Position numbers and translations under genes: made by a program. Below the pieces are notes generated by a model. The model ran no database searches. It worked only from the letters and a program-made list of their open reading frames with translations, and was not told the DNA's origin. A stretch of DNA of 22,609 nucleotides from an uncultured Collinsella sp. (GTDB lineage: Bacteria; Actinomycetota; Coriobacteriia; Coriobacteriales; Coriobacteriaceae): NCBI GenBank assembly GCA_902489855.1, contig CABUBS010000009.1, positions 1 through 22,609 of the forward strand, given 5' to 3'. This document shows, in pieces, positions 1 through 8,467 of this stretch (position 1 is the stretch's first letter; the number at the start of each line of letters is the position of its first letter).

Positions 1-1103
1 CTGCGTCGACAACCTAGTGGACGCGGCGCTTGCCGAGCCTCGTCTGCCGTGATCTCGCCGGCGTCCACGAGCTCCTCCACGTAGGAGTGGTCGCGGGTCA
101 CGCGGATGAGCGTGCCCTCGTGGAGCAGGTAGGCGCGAGAGTCACCCACGTGGGCGATGGCGAGCGTGTCGTTTTCGATATAGGCGCAAGTGGCTGTGCA
201 GCCCATGCCGGGCTTGCCCAGGCCATTCAAGGCAGCCTCGATTACGGCGGCGTTGGCGGCCTCGACGGCTGCCGCCAGGCGTGCGGCGTCGGCAGACTGA
301 GGAGCTGTCTTGGCAATGGTCTCGACAGCGATAGAGGAGGCTACCTCGCCGGCGGCGTGACCGCCCATGCCGTCGCATACGCAAAAGAGCGGCGACTGCA
401 CCAGGTAGGAATCCTCATTGTGCGGGCGCACGCAGCCAACGTCGGAGCGGGCGCCCCACATGAGTTGCGTGGTGGTGCCGGCATCATAGGTCGAGTCGGT
501 CTCGATGCGCTCCTCGGTCAGGGGCTCAAAGCTCATGGTCGAGCCGGGGTCTATGAGCTTGGCCTCAACGGCGGCAACGTCGATCTCTGCTGTGTCACCG
601 GGAGAGACGGTGTTTGTCTCGGCGTTTGATTCGGAATCTCCGGTGTCCGGGGAGTCGGGCTCCTCGGAAACGCGGGCGGTCGACTCGTCGTCTTGCGGGC
701 TGACGTCTATAGGCTCGGGCGCCGGCGTAGACGCGGGCGCAACCTCGGACGCCGGGGCCATGGGAAACGCCGGCGCGGCGGGCTCGGGTGCCGCAAACAC
801 CGCAGCGCTCTCGTTGATTGCCGCGGCGACGGGCTCTGCAAAGTGAGCCGGCGCCGGGGTTGCTTCGGGCGCTGTGGGCTGTTCCGCAGCATGTGCGCCG
901 ATGGGCGCTGCTGCGGCATCCTCTTCGCCCTCGTTATCGGCGAGATCCGAAATATCATGCGTTACATGCGAAAGAGGCAGGGAGAACACGGTGTCCTCGG
1001 GCTCCACGGGTGCGGAGCCCGCCGGAGCGGCGTGGGCCGGCGCAGCTGTGGCGGCAGCCGGTGCCTCGGTCATAGTTGCGGACTTGTTCTCCTCGTCGAT
1101 CAT
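1..1103 (-). CDS. PP2C-family Ser/Thr protein phosphatase, 3' part outside window
   Basis: Metal-dependent (PPM/PP2C) phosphatase, expected to reverse phosphorylation by the kinase encoded in the same operon. About 367 codons are visible and the frame is open at the left edge. Residues 1-210 are a low-complexity Ala/Pro/Glu-rich stretch with no recognised domain. The catalytic domain begins near residue 217 with the RSDVG..R..NEDS motif, followed by the metal-binding DGMGGH near 243, GMGCTAT, and HVGDSRAYL near 319, then TRDHS. The start is fixed by a 4-base ATGA overlap with the stop of the upstream FHA gene, so translation is probably coupled. Unlike mycobacterial PstP, a long disordered segment precedes the domain. 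The last dozen codons (bases 1-32) do not continue the family's usual HP.R..ITRALG segment, so the sequence may be rearranged or chimeric at the very edge. Confidence 0.88.
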   Translation of the reverse strand, partial: MIDEENKSATMTEAPAAATAAPAHAAPAGSAPVEPEDTVFSLPLSHVTHDISDLADNEGEEDAAAAPIGAHAAEQPTAPEATPAPAHFAEPVAAAINESAAVFAAPEPAAPAFPMAPASEVAPASTPAPEPIDVSPQDDESTARVSEEPDSPDTGDSESNAETNTVSPGDTAEIDVAAVEAKLIDPGSTMSFEPLTEERIETDSTYDAGTTTQLMWGARSDVGCVRPHNEDSYLVQSPLFCVCDGMGGHAAGEVASSIAVETIAKTAPQSADAARLAAAVEAANAAVIEAALNGLGKPGMGCTATCAYIENDTLAIAHVGDSRAYLLHEGTLIRVTRDHSYVEELVDAGEITADEARQAPRPLGCRR

Positions 1104-1516
1104 CGACGGTTCACCTTCATGACCACGTCGCCAATCTGGACTTCGTCGCCCTCGCGCAGCGTTGCGGGCTCCACGAGCTGGCGGCCGTTGACGAGCGTGC
1201 CGTTAAGCGAGTTGAGGTCCTCGATGATGAGCGCCGGGCCCTGTAGCGAAAAGCGCGCATGCGAGGCCGAGACGAACGGTTCGTTGATGCAGATGTCCGA
1301 AGATGGCGAGCGACCGACGATGACGGGGCCGAGCATGTCTACGTGGATGCCGCGGATACCGCGCGGACCCTTGTCCACATCGATCGTCCAGATAGCCGAG
1401 TCGCGGCGCTGCCCGCGCACAAGGCCCACGCCGGTCTTCATGACGGCGAACAGGAAGATATAGAGCAGGGCGACCAGGACGATGCGGCCTGCAAAAAGGA
1501 CGATATCGATGTTCAT
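1100..1516 (-). CDS. FhaB-like membrane-anchored FHA domain protein
   Basis: A 138-residue protein. Residues about 5-28 form one hydrophobic membrane segment, followed by a short basic linker and a C-terminal forkhead-associated domain from about residue 58. FHA hallmarks seen are the GRSPSSDI strand, SASHARF (the Ser/His phosphothreonine-binding loop), and LNSLNGTLVNG. FHA domains bind phosphothreonine, so this is likely a substrate or reader of the operon's kinase at the membrane. Its layout matches actinobacterial FhaB (FipA), which acts in cell-wall and division signalling in mycobacteria; that role is family knowledge, not shown here. It starts 6 bases after the FhaA-like gene ends and overlaps the phosphatase start by ATGA. 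Confidence 0.9.
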   Translation of the reverse strand: MNIDIVLFAGRIVLVALLYIFLFAVMKTGVGLVRGQRRDSAIWTIDVDKGPRGIRGIHVDMLGPVIVGRSPSSDICINEPFVSASHARFSLQGPALIIEDLNSLNGTLVNGRQLVEPATLREGDEVQIGDVVMKVNRR

Positions 1517-1522
1517 AAGCGA

Positions 1523-2533
1523 CTATCCCCTAAATTCAAAGGTGCTCAGGCCAAACGTCAGCAGATCGCCGTTGCGCAGCGGGCAGCGCGTAATGCGGCG
1601 GTTGTTGACGAGCGTGCCGTTGGTGGAATTGAGGTCCTCGATCGACCAATCCGAGCCCGTAAAGGTGAGCTGGGCGTGGCGACGCGACACGTTGGGGTCG
1701 CGCAGGGCAATGTCGGAAACCGAGCGCTCGCGACCGATGGTCACCTGTGCGGAGGTGATGCTATGGCTCTCGCCGCTCACGACGTCGACGAGCTGGGCGA
1801 GCGGGCGCTGCGGGGCGCGGGTGCTCGCCATGTTGGAGGCGATGCCGGCTGCGGCGCCTAGGCCCACGGCGGCACCGGTCGCGGCGGCTCCGCCCATGCC
1901 GGCAAGCGCGTCGCGCGAGACGGTCTGCGGCACCGGGATAGGAGCGGCGGGGTCGGGGACGCTAGGCGCGAAGGGATCTGCCACGGCAAGCGGGTCGGGA
2001 GCGGCGGCGCGAGGCGTCGGCTGCTGCTGGGGCATGGCGGCGGGGCGCTGCTGCTGCGGGGCAGCAAACTGCTGCTGGCCGGCGCGCGGGGCGCTGGCGG
2101 CACGGCTTGCCGCGGAGTTGTTCTGGCCCAGGCCGTTTTGATAGGCGCGCTCTTCTTCGTACAGGCGGCCGAGCGTGGGGGCATCGACGTTCTCGGCAAA
2201 GACCGAGAACTTGCCGGCGCGCAGCTGCGGATCGATCATAAAGCGCACGAGGGGCTCGCCGACAAAGACATAGCGGCGCTTTTCGGCCTGCGCCTTCACA
2301 AACTCGCGGACCTCGCGCGAAAGCTCGGGGTAGAACGGGGCGAGCATGGGATCGTCGTCGGCGGCGATAAGGATGGTATAGAGTGCCGGCGCCGTGTTGA
2401 CGCCGTTGATCACCAGAGTCTGATCCTCCATGTCGCGAGCGGCCTGCTTGGCAAGCTTCTTAAAGGAGAACGGGGCACGGGTGGCACCGAAGATGCCGGC
2501 CACGTGGTCCTCGAAGATGTTCAGGAAGTTCAC
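1523..2533 (-). CDS. FhaA-like protein: DUF3662 domain plus FHA domain
   Basis: A 336-residue protein of the FhaA architecture. Residues 1-115 match the DUF3662/FhaA N-terminal domain (FE..V.G.F...F......L...M.D.......V..P..Y.I). A Gln/Pro/Ala-rich linker follows at about 125-235, and a C-terminal FHA domain at about 255-335 carries IGRERSVSDI, SRRHAQL and LNSTNGTLVNN. No signal peptide or membrane segment is evident, so it is probably cytosolic and recruited to phosphothreonine on partner proteins. The start ATG overlaps the kinase stop by 4 bases (ATGA), which implies translational coupling in the order kinase, FhaA, FhaB, phosphatase. Confidence 0.92.
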   Translation of the reverse strand: MNFLNIFEDHVAGIFGATRAPFSFKKLAKQAARDMEDQTLVINGVNTAPALYTILIAADDDPMLAPFYPELSREVREFVKAQAEKRRYVFVGEPLVRFMIDPQLRAGKFSVFAENVDAPTLGRLYEEERAYQNGLGQNNSAASRAASAPRAGQQQFAAPQQQRPAAMPQQQPTPRAAAPDPLAVADPFAPSVPDPAAPIPVPQTVSRDALAGMGGAAATGAAVGLGAAAGIASNMASTRAPQRPLAQLVDVVSGESHSITSAQVTIGRERSVSDIALRDPNVSRRHAQLTFTGSDWSIEDLNSTNGTLVNNRRITRCPLRNGDLLTFGLSTFEFRG

Positions 2534-4383
2534 GAAAGATCACTCTCCGTATAGGTTCTTTGGTATCCGAGCAAATATAGGCATATCCCAACGATTATAG
2601 AGGATAGGGTTCCCGCAACCGCCGCCTTGGCGACGACCGCGGCTGCAAGGCTGGCAATTTCCATATGGTGTGCAAGACAGGACGCCGCTGCGCAGCCGAT
2701 GCCGGTGACAGCGATTGCGGCGATTGCGGCAAGGTTTGAGCCCTGATTGGCACGCTTGGCATGGGCATTGAGCAGCGCAGATGACGCCGCGGCAGTTGCC
2801 GCGACCAGCACAAAGGCAGCCCAAAGGAGCGGGTCTCCCAGCGCTGCGGCAACGTTACCGAGCCCCAGTACGCCTCCGGCTGAAAGCGCGACCGTGGCCA
2901 GACGGGCAAAAAGCGCGCCCATGCCCGTTGCCGCGGCGGCGCTTGCCGGGCCGAGCCAAAATGACGCGACGCCGGCGGCGACCCCAGCTGCCAGGAAGGT
3001 ATTGCCGGTCAGACAGCCAAGCGCGAGTGCACAGGTGAGCGTGGCGCTCGCGGCAGTCTCGGTGCGACCCCAGGCAATCCACCAACCGGACATGGCGGCG
3101 GCAAAGATCACCGCGACGGGCAGCATCGACAGGATGCCCTGTGCCTGCATGGTGGCGTTGGCCATGAGCACCAAAAAGCCCACAGCCGAGATGGCCGAGC
3201 CAATCTGGGGGGCCAGGCCAGCCGCCGCTCCGATCGCGATAGCCGCAATGACCAGGCCGGGAAGCGTCGCGACTCCGGCCGTTTGCATCAGCAAAAAGCT
3301 AAAGGTGCCGCACGCCAGCGCCGAGATAGCGCGCATGGTGTAGTCGCGCGCATGGCTCCAGCGCGTGCCCGCCCAGCCAAGTGCGGGGTCGACCTCGATG
3401 GCTTCGTCCTCGTAGTGCGACGGCTCGATATCGTCGAGCTCCTGCTCGTCATCCGAAAGCTCGCCAACCATTTGTTCCAGGCTGCGACGGCCCTCGCGTA
3501 CGCTGCCCAGACCGGCAAGGAGCTGGTCGCAAAATGCCTCGATGCTGCTGGGGCGGTCCTGCGGCATGGGGGAGAGCGCGCTCATGAGCGCGGCCTCGGC
3601 TCCCGGGGGGAAGTGTGGTATCAGCTCGCTGGGATAGGTGGCGCCGCCGATGATGCGGCCGAGCGAGCCGGCGGGCGTGGCCGCCATAAAGGGAGCGCTG
3701 CCGCACAGGCCCTCGTAGATCACACAGGCGAGGGCAAAGACATCGGCGCGCTCGTCGACCGTGCCGGTCTCGATATCGAGCTGCTCGGGCGGCATGTAGC
3801 CGATGGTGCCGCCGCGCGAGCCGCCAAAGCCGCCGGCAGACGACAGCCGCGCCATGCCAAAGTCGGTGAGCTTTACATTGCCCGAATGGTCGATGAGCAC
3901 GTTGGCGGGCTTTATGTCCAGATGAAGCACGCCGTTTGCATGGGCAAAGGTGAGTGCCTGACCCAGCGCGTCGGCAATGGCCGCGGCCTCGTCAAAGGTG
4001 AGCGAGTGGCCGTCCACGCGATGCAAAAACTCGGCCAACGACATGCCGTCGACATACTCCATAACCAGGTAGGCATAGGCGGTGTCGTGCGTAAAGTCGA
4101 TAACCTGCACGATATTGGGATGTTGAAGCATGGCGGCGGTATGCGCCTCGCGCAGCACGTCCATGATGTCGCTGGCGGGCATGCCGGCGCCGTTGATAAG
4201 GGGAATGCGCTTAATGGCCACGCGACGGCGCAGATGCGTGTCGCGGCAAATCTCGATGGAGCCAAAACCGCCGGTCGCAAGCGTCTCGAGCGGCTGGTAC
4301 CGCTTGAGCAGCTCGCGAGAGCTAGTGCCCTCCAAGGGAACGTCCGGCGAGAACCGGGCGGTATGTTGCGAGAAAAGCGGCAT
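2530..4383 (-). CDS. Integral-membrane Ser/Thr protein kinase (PknB-type catalytic domain)
   Basis: A 617-residue eukaryotic-like kinase. The catalytic domain spans about 30-300: glycine loop ATGGFGS near 37-42, VAIK lysine at 58, alpha-C Glu near 79, catalytic loop HLDIKPANV with Asp156, DFG at 174-176, then GGTIGYMPPEQL. The residue before the catalytic Asp is Leu rather than Arg, a non-RD kinase. The C-terminal 270 residues are a polytopic block of roughly eight hydrophobic segments with no PASTA repeats, so it differs from PknB, which has one membrane helix and an extracellular sensor. The start at 4383 is chosen because GAAGG lies 6 bases upstream; an earlier in-frame ATG at 4428 lacks a ribosome site. 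It is the first gene of the kinase/FHA/FHA/phosphatase operon and overlaps the FhaA-like gene by 4 bases. Confidence 0.92.
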   Translation of the reverse strand: MPLFSQHTARFSPDVPLEGTSSRELLKRYQPLETLATGGFGSIEICRDTHLRRRVAIKRIPLINGAGMPASDIMDVLREAHTAAMLQHPNIVQVIDFTHDTAYAYLVMEYVDGMSLAEFLHRVDGHSLTFDEAAAIADALGQALTFAHANGVLHLDIKPANVLIDHSGNVKLTDFGMARLSSAGGFGGSRGGTIGYMPPEQLDIETGTVDERADVFALACVIYEGLCGSAPFMAATPAGSLGRIIGGATYPSELIPHFPPGAEAALMSALSPMPQDRPSSIEAFCDQLLAGLGSVREGRRSLEQMVGELSDDEQELDDIEPSHYEDEAIEVDPALGWAGTRWSHARDYTMRAISALACGTFSFLLMQTAGVATLPGLVIAAIAIGAAAGLAPQIGSAISAVGFLVLMANATMQAQGILSMLPVAVIFAAAMSGWWIAWGRTETAASATLTCALALGCLTGNTFLAAGVAAGVASFWLGPASAAAATGMGALFARLATVALSAGGVLGLGNVAAALGDPLLWAAFVLVAATAAASSALLNAHAKRANQGSNLAAIAAIAVTGIGCAAASCLAHHMEIASLAAAVVAKAAVAGTLSSIIVGICLYLLGYQRTYTESDLS

Positions 4384-4463
4384 GGCCAACCTTCGTGCGT
4401 TTAAAGTTCGTTTGCGAGTGGCGGGCACGGGGCCGAGCCATTCGCGGTGGCATAGATGCTGCT

Positions 4464-4494
4464 AGTGTAGCACGCGCAGGTGGGCGACATTCAA
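4464..4494 (-). promoter_or_regulatory. Candidate promoter for the kinase-FHA-phosphatase operon
   Basis: On the minus strand, TTGAAT (4494-4489) and TACACT (4469-4464) resemble -35 and -10 boxes. The 19-base spacer is longer than ideal. The site lies about 80 bases upstream of the chosen kinase start, in the only non-coding gap before the operon. Confidence 0.3.
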
Positions 4495-4531
4495 TTTAAG
4501 CTCCGTCTGGGGTCTGGACCTTGCGTCCGGC

Positions 4532-5248
4532 CTAGCGCTTCTTCTTGTTCTTCTTCTGCTTGCGCTGCTTGCCCTTGGTCTCCTGGGGCTTGTCGCCCTG
4601 CTTGGCCTCGGCGGCGGCCTTCTCGGCCTTCATTTTCTTCTTCTTGGTCTCGATGCGGAGTTTTTTGTTGATGCGCGCCTTAAGGAAGGGGCCGAACTGT
4701 TCGGCATCGCCACGGACGAAGGTGTCCTTGGGGATCGTCACGCCCTGGTCGGCGAACATGGCCACAAAGATGCGCTCGCCGTCGAGTACGTGGTCGAGCT
4801 TGTCAAACGGGAAGAACTGCGACTTGCCGCTCTTGCCCCAAACCATCAGGCCGTCCTCGTTGGCGGCGACGCGGCGATAGCGGCCACCCATGGACTCGTC
4901 GGCCTCGACGGCGTCGATAAAGTCGCGGGCGAGCGTGTGGTGCAGGTTCTTGCTCCACCAGGCCAAAAAGGCGCCGAACACGATCAACACGACGCCGAAC
5001 TTGATCCAGCTGCCGCCGGCCACCAGCATGCCGATGCCGATGAGCGCGGCAACTGCCGCGGCGACATACAGCGAGCCGCGACGCCTGGGCGAGGCGACCA
5101 GGCGGGCGAAGTCGGTGACCAGGTCGTTTTCGTACTGGTACTCGTTGAGGTACAGGATGCCGTCATCGGCTGCGGCCTGCTCCTCGAGCGCGACCTCGAC
5201 CTGGTCGGCTGCTTCGGAGGGAACGAGGTTGCTCTCTGCGTCTGCCAT
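4532..5248 (-). CDS. YcxB-like two-helix membrane protein with Lys-rich tail
   Basis: A 238-residue protein. An acidic N-terminal segment (1-45) is followed by two adjacent hydrophobic helices at about 58-80 and 85-105. A soluble domain (about 110-200) then looks like the YcxB-like fold, with a YR...ANEDGL.VWG..GKSQFFPFDKL pattern and a late IPKDTF. The last 40 residues are almost entirely Lys/Glu/Gln, a basic charged tail that may be disordered or bind nucleic acid or anionic lipid. The function of YcxB-like proteins is not established. The start has AGGAG upstream at a somewhat long 10-base spacing. It is divergent from dnaX and lies on the same strand as the kinase operon, 148 bases upstream of it. 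Confidence 0.75.
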   Translation of the reverse strand: MADAESNLVPSEAADQVEVALEEQAAADDGILYLNEYQYENDLVTDFARLVASPRRRGSLYVAAAVAALIGIGMLVAGGSWIKFGVVLIVFGAFLAWWSKNLHHTLARDFIDAVEADESMGGRYRRVAANEDGLMVWGKSGKSQFFPFDKLDHVLDGERIFVAMFADQGVTIPKDTFVRGDAEQFGPFLKARINKKLRIETKKKKMKAEKAAAEAKQGDKPQETKGKQRKQKKNKKKR

Positions 5249-5364
5249 GCTCTTTGGACTCCTATCGCGGCGGGCTCGCCGTACGGGTTATTATGGAATG
5301 CAGTATGCCGTGCGACCGCATGGCCGCCGCGGCAACAAGACTCAGTATACCCGGGGGAGCACCC
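5249..5364. promoter_or_regulatory. Divergent intergenic region between YcxB-like gene and dnaX
   Basis: This 116-base gap must carry start signals for both divergent genes. A CATAAT hexamer on the minus strand (5295-5290) could be a -10 box for the YcxB-like gene, and TATTAT (5289-5294) on the plus strand for dnaX. I see no convincing -35 box for either. Confidence 0.25.
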
Positions 5365-7845
5365 ATGGAATCGTTGTACCGAAAGTATCGCCCGCTCACC
5401 TTTGACTCCGTGGTGGGCCAGCAGCATATCGTCTCGACGCTCGAGCACGCCATCACCGAGGGGCGCCTGTCCCACGCCTACCTGTTCTGCGGACCGCGCG
5501 GCACGGGCAAGACCACCATGGCGCGCATTCTGGCCAAGGCGCTGCTGTGCCGCAATGCCGAGGCGGCGCGCGCCGAGGGTGCAAGCGGCTGCATGCCCGA
5601 CGGTACTTGCGAGGAGTGCGAGCTCATCGCCGAGGGCAACCACCCGGATGTCTACGAGCTCGATGCCGCAAGCCGTACCGGCGTGGACAACGTGCGCGAG
5701 GAGATCATCAACTCCGTCAACTTTGCCCCGGTGCGCGGCAAGTACAAGATCTATATCATCGACGAGGTCCACATGCTCACGACGGCGGCGTTCAACGCGC
5801 TGCTCAAGACTCTTGAGGAGCCGCCGGCACACGTGATCTTTGTGCTGTGCACCACCGACCCGCAAAAGATTCTGGAGACCATCCTCTCGCGCTGCCAGCG
5901 CTTCGATTTCCATCGCATCGGCAACGAGGATATCGAGCATCGCCTGGCATACGTGTGCGAGCAGGAGGGCTTCGATTACGACGATGAGGCGCTGGCTATC
6001 GTGGCGCGCCATGCCAAGGGCGGCATGCGCGACGCGTTGTCCACGCTGGAGCAGCTGAGCGTCTTTGGCAACGGTTCTGTGCATGCGGACGACGCCCGCT
6101 CGCTTTTAGGTGAGGTTTCGGACCAGATTTTGGGCGAGTTTTCCCGCGCCATTGCCGATCGCGATGTTGCCGAGCTCTATGGACTGATTCGTGCGCAGGT
6201 CGAGGAAGGAAACGACCTGCTGGAGCTGACGCGCGACCTGGTGGCGCATGTGCGTGACGTGTACGTTGCCTGCGTTGCTGGTGCCCGTGCCGAGCTGTTT
6301 GAGGGCGGCTCCGAGCAGGCCGAGGCGCTTGCTGCCGAGGCCGCTGCCTTTGGCGAGCATCCTGCCGACCGCCTGGCCCGTGTGCTGACGGTGCTCGACG
6401 ATGCCGCACTGGAGATGAGGGGCGCGAGCGACGTGCGCCTGGTGCTCGAGATCGCCTGCACGCGTCTGGCGCGTCCCGAGGCCGATTTAACGATTGAGGC
6501 ATTGGCCGAGCGCGTGGCACGCCTGGAGGCCATGGTTGCCAACGGCGCCGTGCCGGCGAGCGTGGCTGCTGCTCAGGCCGCCGCGCCTGCAGCATCCGTA
6601 CCCGCTGCTGCCCAACAGCCGACGCTCATTTCGGGCGCCCGTGCTGCCGCTCCGGCGGCATCCGCTGCCCCCGCTGCTACGTCCGCGCATCAGGGTGGCA
6701 TGCCTTGGGACCGCGGCGCTGCTGTTCCGGCTGCCCAGCCTGCGCCCCGTTCTGCGTCCGTGTCAACTTCCAAGCCTGCAGCGCCTGCACCTCAGCCTGC
6801 GCCGGCTCCGACGCCTCAGCCCGTTGCGGCCCCCGCGCCTGCCACCGCTCCGGCACCTAAGCCCCAGCCCAACAATGCCGCCCAGGTTGCCGCCGCCGGT
6901 GCTGCCGAGACGCCCGCGGTCGAGGATGCCGGAGAGCTGCAGCGCAAATGGGCCGAGGTCGTCGAGCGTGTCAAGGCGCGTCAGGCTTCCTACGCAGGGC
7001 TTTTGCTCAACGCCCGCGCCACGGCCGACGACGGCTCCAAGCTCACGGTCTCGTTCCCCGCGGGCTCGACTTTTGCCATTAAGATGCTCGGTCGCGCTGA
7101 CACGCAATCGGTGGTCCTGCCGACGGTTTGCGCAGTCTTCGGTCGTCGTACCGTCGACTATGTCCTGGATGGGGGTGGCACGCCGGCTCCTCAACATGAG
7201 GAGCATTCTCCATCTGCACGGGCTGCGGCATCTGCGGACCCGCAACCCGTGTCCTCGGCGGCCCCTGCATCCTCGAACGTCAGCGCGTCGCAGCAGCAAG
7301 CGGCACCGGTGGCGGCATCGACCCCGTCGGCGCCTAAGCCCGCGGCGCCCAAACCGGCCGCTCCGACACCCGCGCCCAAGCCCGTCTCGCCCGCGCCCAA
7401 GTCGTCTGACCTGGGCAAAGCCCCCTGGTTACGTTCCGACAATCCCGCCGGCGCTCCCGCCACGGGCAAGCTCCCGACGGAGCCCGCGCCCCGTGCGCCC
7501 GAGCGCGTGTCCGCTCCCAAATCTCAGCCTGCCGCGCAGTCTGCGCCGTGGGAATCCGAGCAGGTACCCTATGACGACGCCATGGTTGGCGGTTTCGCTG
7601 CAGATGCGAGCGGGGACGATCTGCCCCCGTTCGACGTACCGGGTGCGACGCCCGCGCCCAAGCCCGCTGCAACTGCCCCCAAAGAGGAGGACGCTCCTGC
7701 GGCTCCCTGGGAGTCCAACCCCGGCGCGGGCAGTCCCTTCGGCCATCAGGGCGCAGCCCCAAGCATCCCGCAGACCGAGGACGAGGCCAAAGCCCTCATC
7801 CGCAGCGTCTTCGGTCAGGCCACCATCTTCAAGCCGGTGGAGTAG
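5365..7845 (+). CDS. dnaX: DNA polymerase III subunit gamma/tau
   Basis: Clamp-loader ATPase of the replicative polymerase, 826 residues. The AAA+ domain has Walker A GPRGTGKT at 43-50, four zinc-binding cysteines at 62, 76, 82 and 85, the DEVH box at 133-136 and SRCQRF (arginine-finger region) at 175-180. Domain III follows to about 360. An unusually long Pro/Ala-rich linker (about 425-540) leads to a folded segment at about 545-640 (LQRKW..V...V..R..SYAGLLL) resembling the DnaX/tau C-terminal domain. A second Pro/Ala/Lys linker and a short acidic tail end the protein. The start at 5365 is preceded by GGGGGAG; in-frame upstream codons give a tail with no similarity to DnaX. No obvious A-rich slippery site for a gamma form was seen. 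As in many bacteria it precedes ybaB and recR, but here accessory genes separate them. Confidence 0.97.
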   Translation: MESLYRKYRPLTFDSVVGQQHIVSTLEHAITEGRLSHAYLFCGPRGTGKTTMARILAKALLCRNAEAARAEGASGCMPDGTCEECELIAEGNHPDVYELDAASRTGVDNVREEIINSVNFAPVRGKYKIYIIDEVHMLTTAAFNALLKTLEEPPAHVIFVLCTTDPQKILETILSRCQRFDFHRIGNEDIEHRLAYVCEQEGFDYDDEALAIVARHAKGGMRDALSTLEQLSVFGNGSVHADDARSLLGEVSDQILGEFSRAIADRDVAELYGLIRAQVEEGNDLLELTRDLVAHVRDVYVACVAGARAELFEGGSEQAEALAAEAAAFGEHPADRLARVLTVLDDAALEMRGASDVRLVLEIACTRLARPEADLTIEALAERVARLEAMVANGAVPASVAAAQAAAPAASVPAAAQQPTLISGARAAAPAASAAPAATSAHQGGMPWDRGAAVPAAQPAPRSASVSTSKPAAPAPQPAPAPTPQPVAAPAPATAPAPKPQPNNAAQVAAAGAAETPAVEDAGELQRKWAEVVERVKARQASYAGLLLNARATADDGSKLTVSFPAGSTFAIKMLGRADTQSVVLPTVCAVFGRRTVDYVLDGGGTPAPQHEEHSPSARAAASADPQPVSSAAPASSNVSASQQQAAPVAASTPSAPKPAAPKPAAPTPAPKPVSPAPKSSDLGKAPWLRSDNPAGAPATGKLPTEPAPRAPERVSAPKSQPAAQSAPWESEQVPYDDAMVGGFAADASGDDLPPFDVPGATPAPKPAATAPKEEDAPAAPWESNPGAGSPFGHQGAAPSIPQTEDEAKALIRSVFGQATIFKPVE

Positions 7846-7899
7846 CTGTACAGACGGGTATACTGCTCAAGAAGAGACGTCTTTGAACGGAGCGAGCTT

Positions 7900-8160
7900 A
7901 TGATGTGGGAATATGTCCGCCTTGAGGACGATACGCAAGTTTCGTATTCCGAAGTCCGTGAGGACAATACGGTGAAGGTCGTTGTGGAGCGCCCACGCGA
8001 TTGGGGTTTTGACACGGCGGAGTGCATCTTGCCGGCATTCAATTGGGTGTCGCACGAGGGCTTTAGCGAAGCAGACCTCAAAGAACTCGATGATTTTGTA
8101 CGCAACAACGCCCCGCTCATCTTGCGTTTTGCTTACGAAGGCGGACGGGTCTATGCCTAG
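7900..8160 (+). CDS. Small protein of unknown function paired with DUF4160
   Basis: An 86-residue acidic protein with no signal peptide or membrane segment. I do not recognise a family with confidence. It starts MMWEYVRLEDDTQ and ends in a strand-like LILRFAYEGGRVYA. GGAG lies 7 bases upstream of the first ATG (7900); the second ATG at 7903 is also possible. Its last 8 bases overlap the start of the DUF4160 gene, so the two are almost certainly co-translated. DUF4160 genes are commonly beside a small partner, often DUF2442, and this protein occupies that position. Whether it is a divergent DUF2442 relative is inference. Confidence 0.75.
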   Translation: MMWEYVRLEDDTQVSYSEVREDNTVKVVVERPRDWGFDTAECILPAFNWVSHEGFSEADLKELDDFVRNNAPLILRFAYEGGRVYA

Positions 8161-8425
8161 TCTTTTCCGACTCGGGCCGTACATCATCTTTTTCTGGACA
8201 GGGGAGAACGGCGAGCCCGTCCATGTTCATATCGCGGTCAAGCGCCCCACCGCCGAGGCGACCAAGATATGGCTTACCCGCTCCGGCGGATGCAAGCTGG
8301 CCCATAACAAGGGCGATATTCCTGCTCGGGATTTACGCGATATCATGCAGTTTGTTTCATCTAACCATGCGCTGATTTGCAAACGCTGGAAAGAAACAAC
8401 CGGTGGGCTGTCGTTTTACTGTTGA
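8153..8425 (+). CDS. DUF4160 domain protein
   Basis: A 90-residue protein beginning MPSLFRLGPYIIFFW. It carries the DUF4160 signature: an N-terminal MP.....G..I.F, then NGEPVHVHI (the E-P-x-H-V-H core), and A....L..SG....HNKG..P..D......F. The start is inside the 3' end of the previous gene (8-base overlap), which fixes it better than earlier in-frame codons that only give a shadow of that gene. Biochemical function is unknown. The His-rich HVH core suggests a metal or nucleic-acid active site, and the small coupled pair resembles toxin-antitoxin organisation, but neither is shown by the sequence. Confidence 0.85.
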   Translation: MPSLFRLGPYIIFFWTGENGEPVHVHIAVKRPTAEATKIWLTRSGGCKLAHNKGDIPARDLRDIMQFVSSNHALICKRWKETTGGLSFYC

Positions 8426-8447
8426 GAATCGCTTGCTGGGCTTAGGA

Positions 8448-8467
8448 CCCCTAGCCCTTTAGGGGCT
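8448..8467. terminator. Short hairpin between converging genes
   Basis: CCCCTA (8448-8453) pairs with TAGGGG (8460-8465); alternatively AGCCC (8453-8457) pairs with GGGCT (8463-8467) and is followed by CTTTAT on the plus strand. It sits at the convergence of the DUF4160 gene and the minus-strand membrane protein, overlapping the latter's stop codon. The weak U-tract keeps confidence low. Confidence 0.35.

Noticed and set aside
3283..4404. 373-codon plus-strand frame opposite the first kinase
   Set aside because: It lies antisense to a well-supported kinase, and its translation has no recognisable domain.
5254..5364. Longer DnaX start from an upstream TTG
   Set aside because: The extra 37 residues do not resemble DnaX, and the ATG at 5365 has a strong ribosome site.
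6763..7299. Long minus-strand frames opposite dnaX
   Set aside because: They are by-products of the Pro/Ala-rich, G/C-ending codons of the dnaX linker and have Arg/Gly-rich translations.
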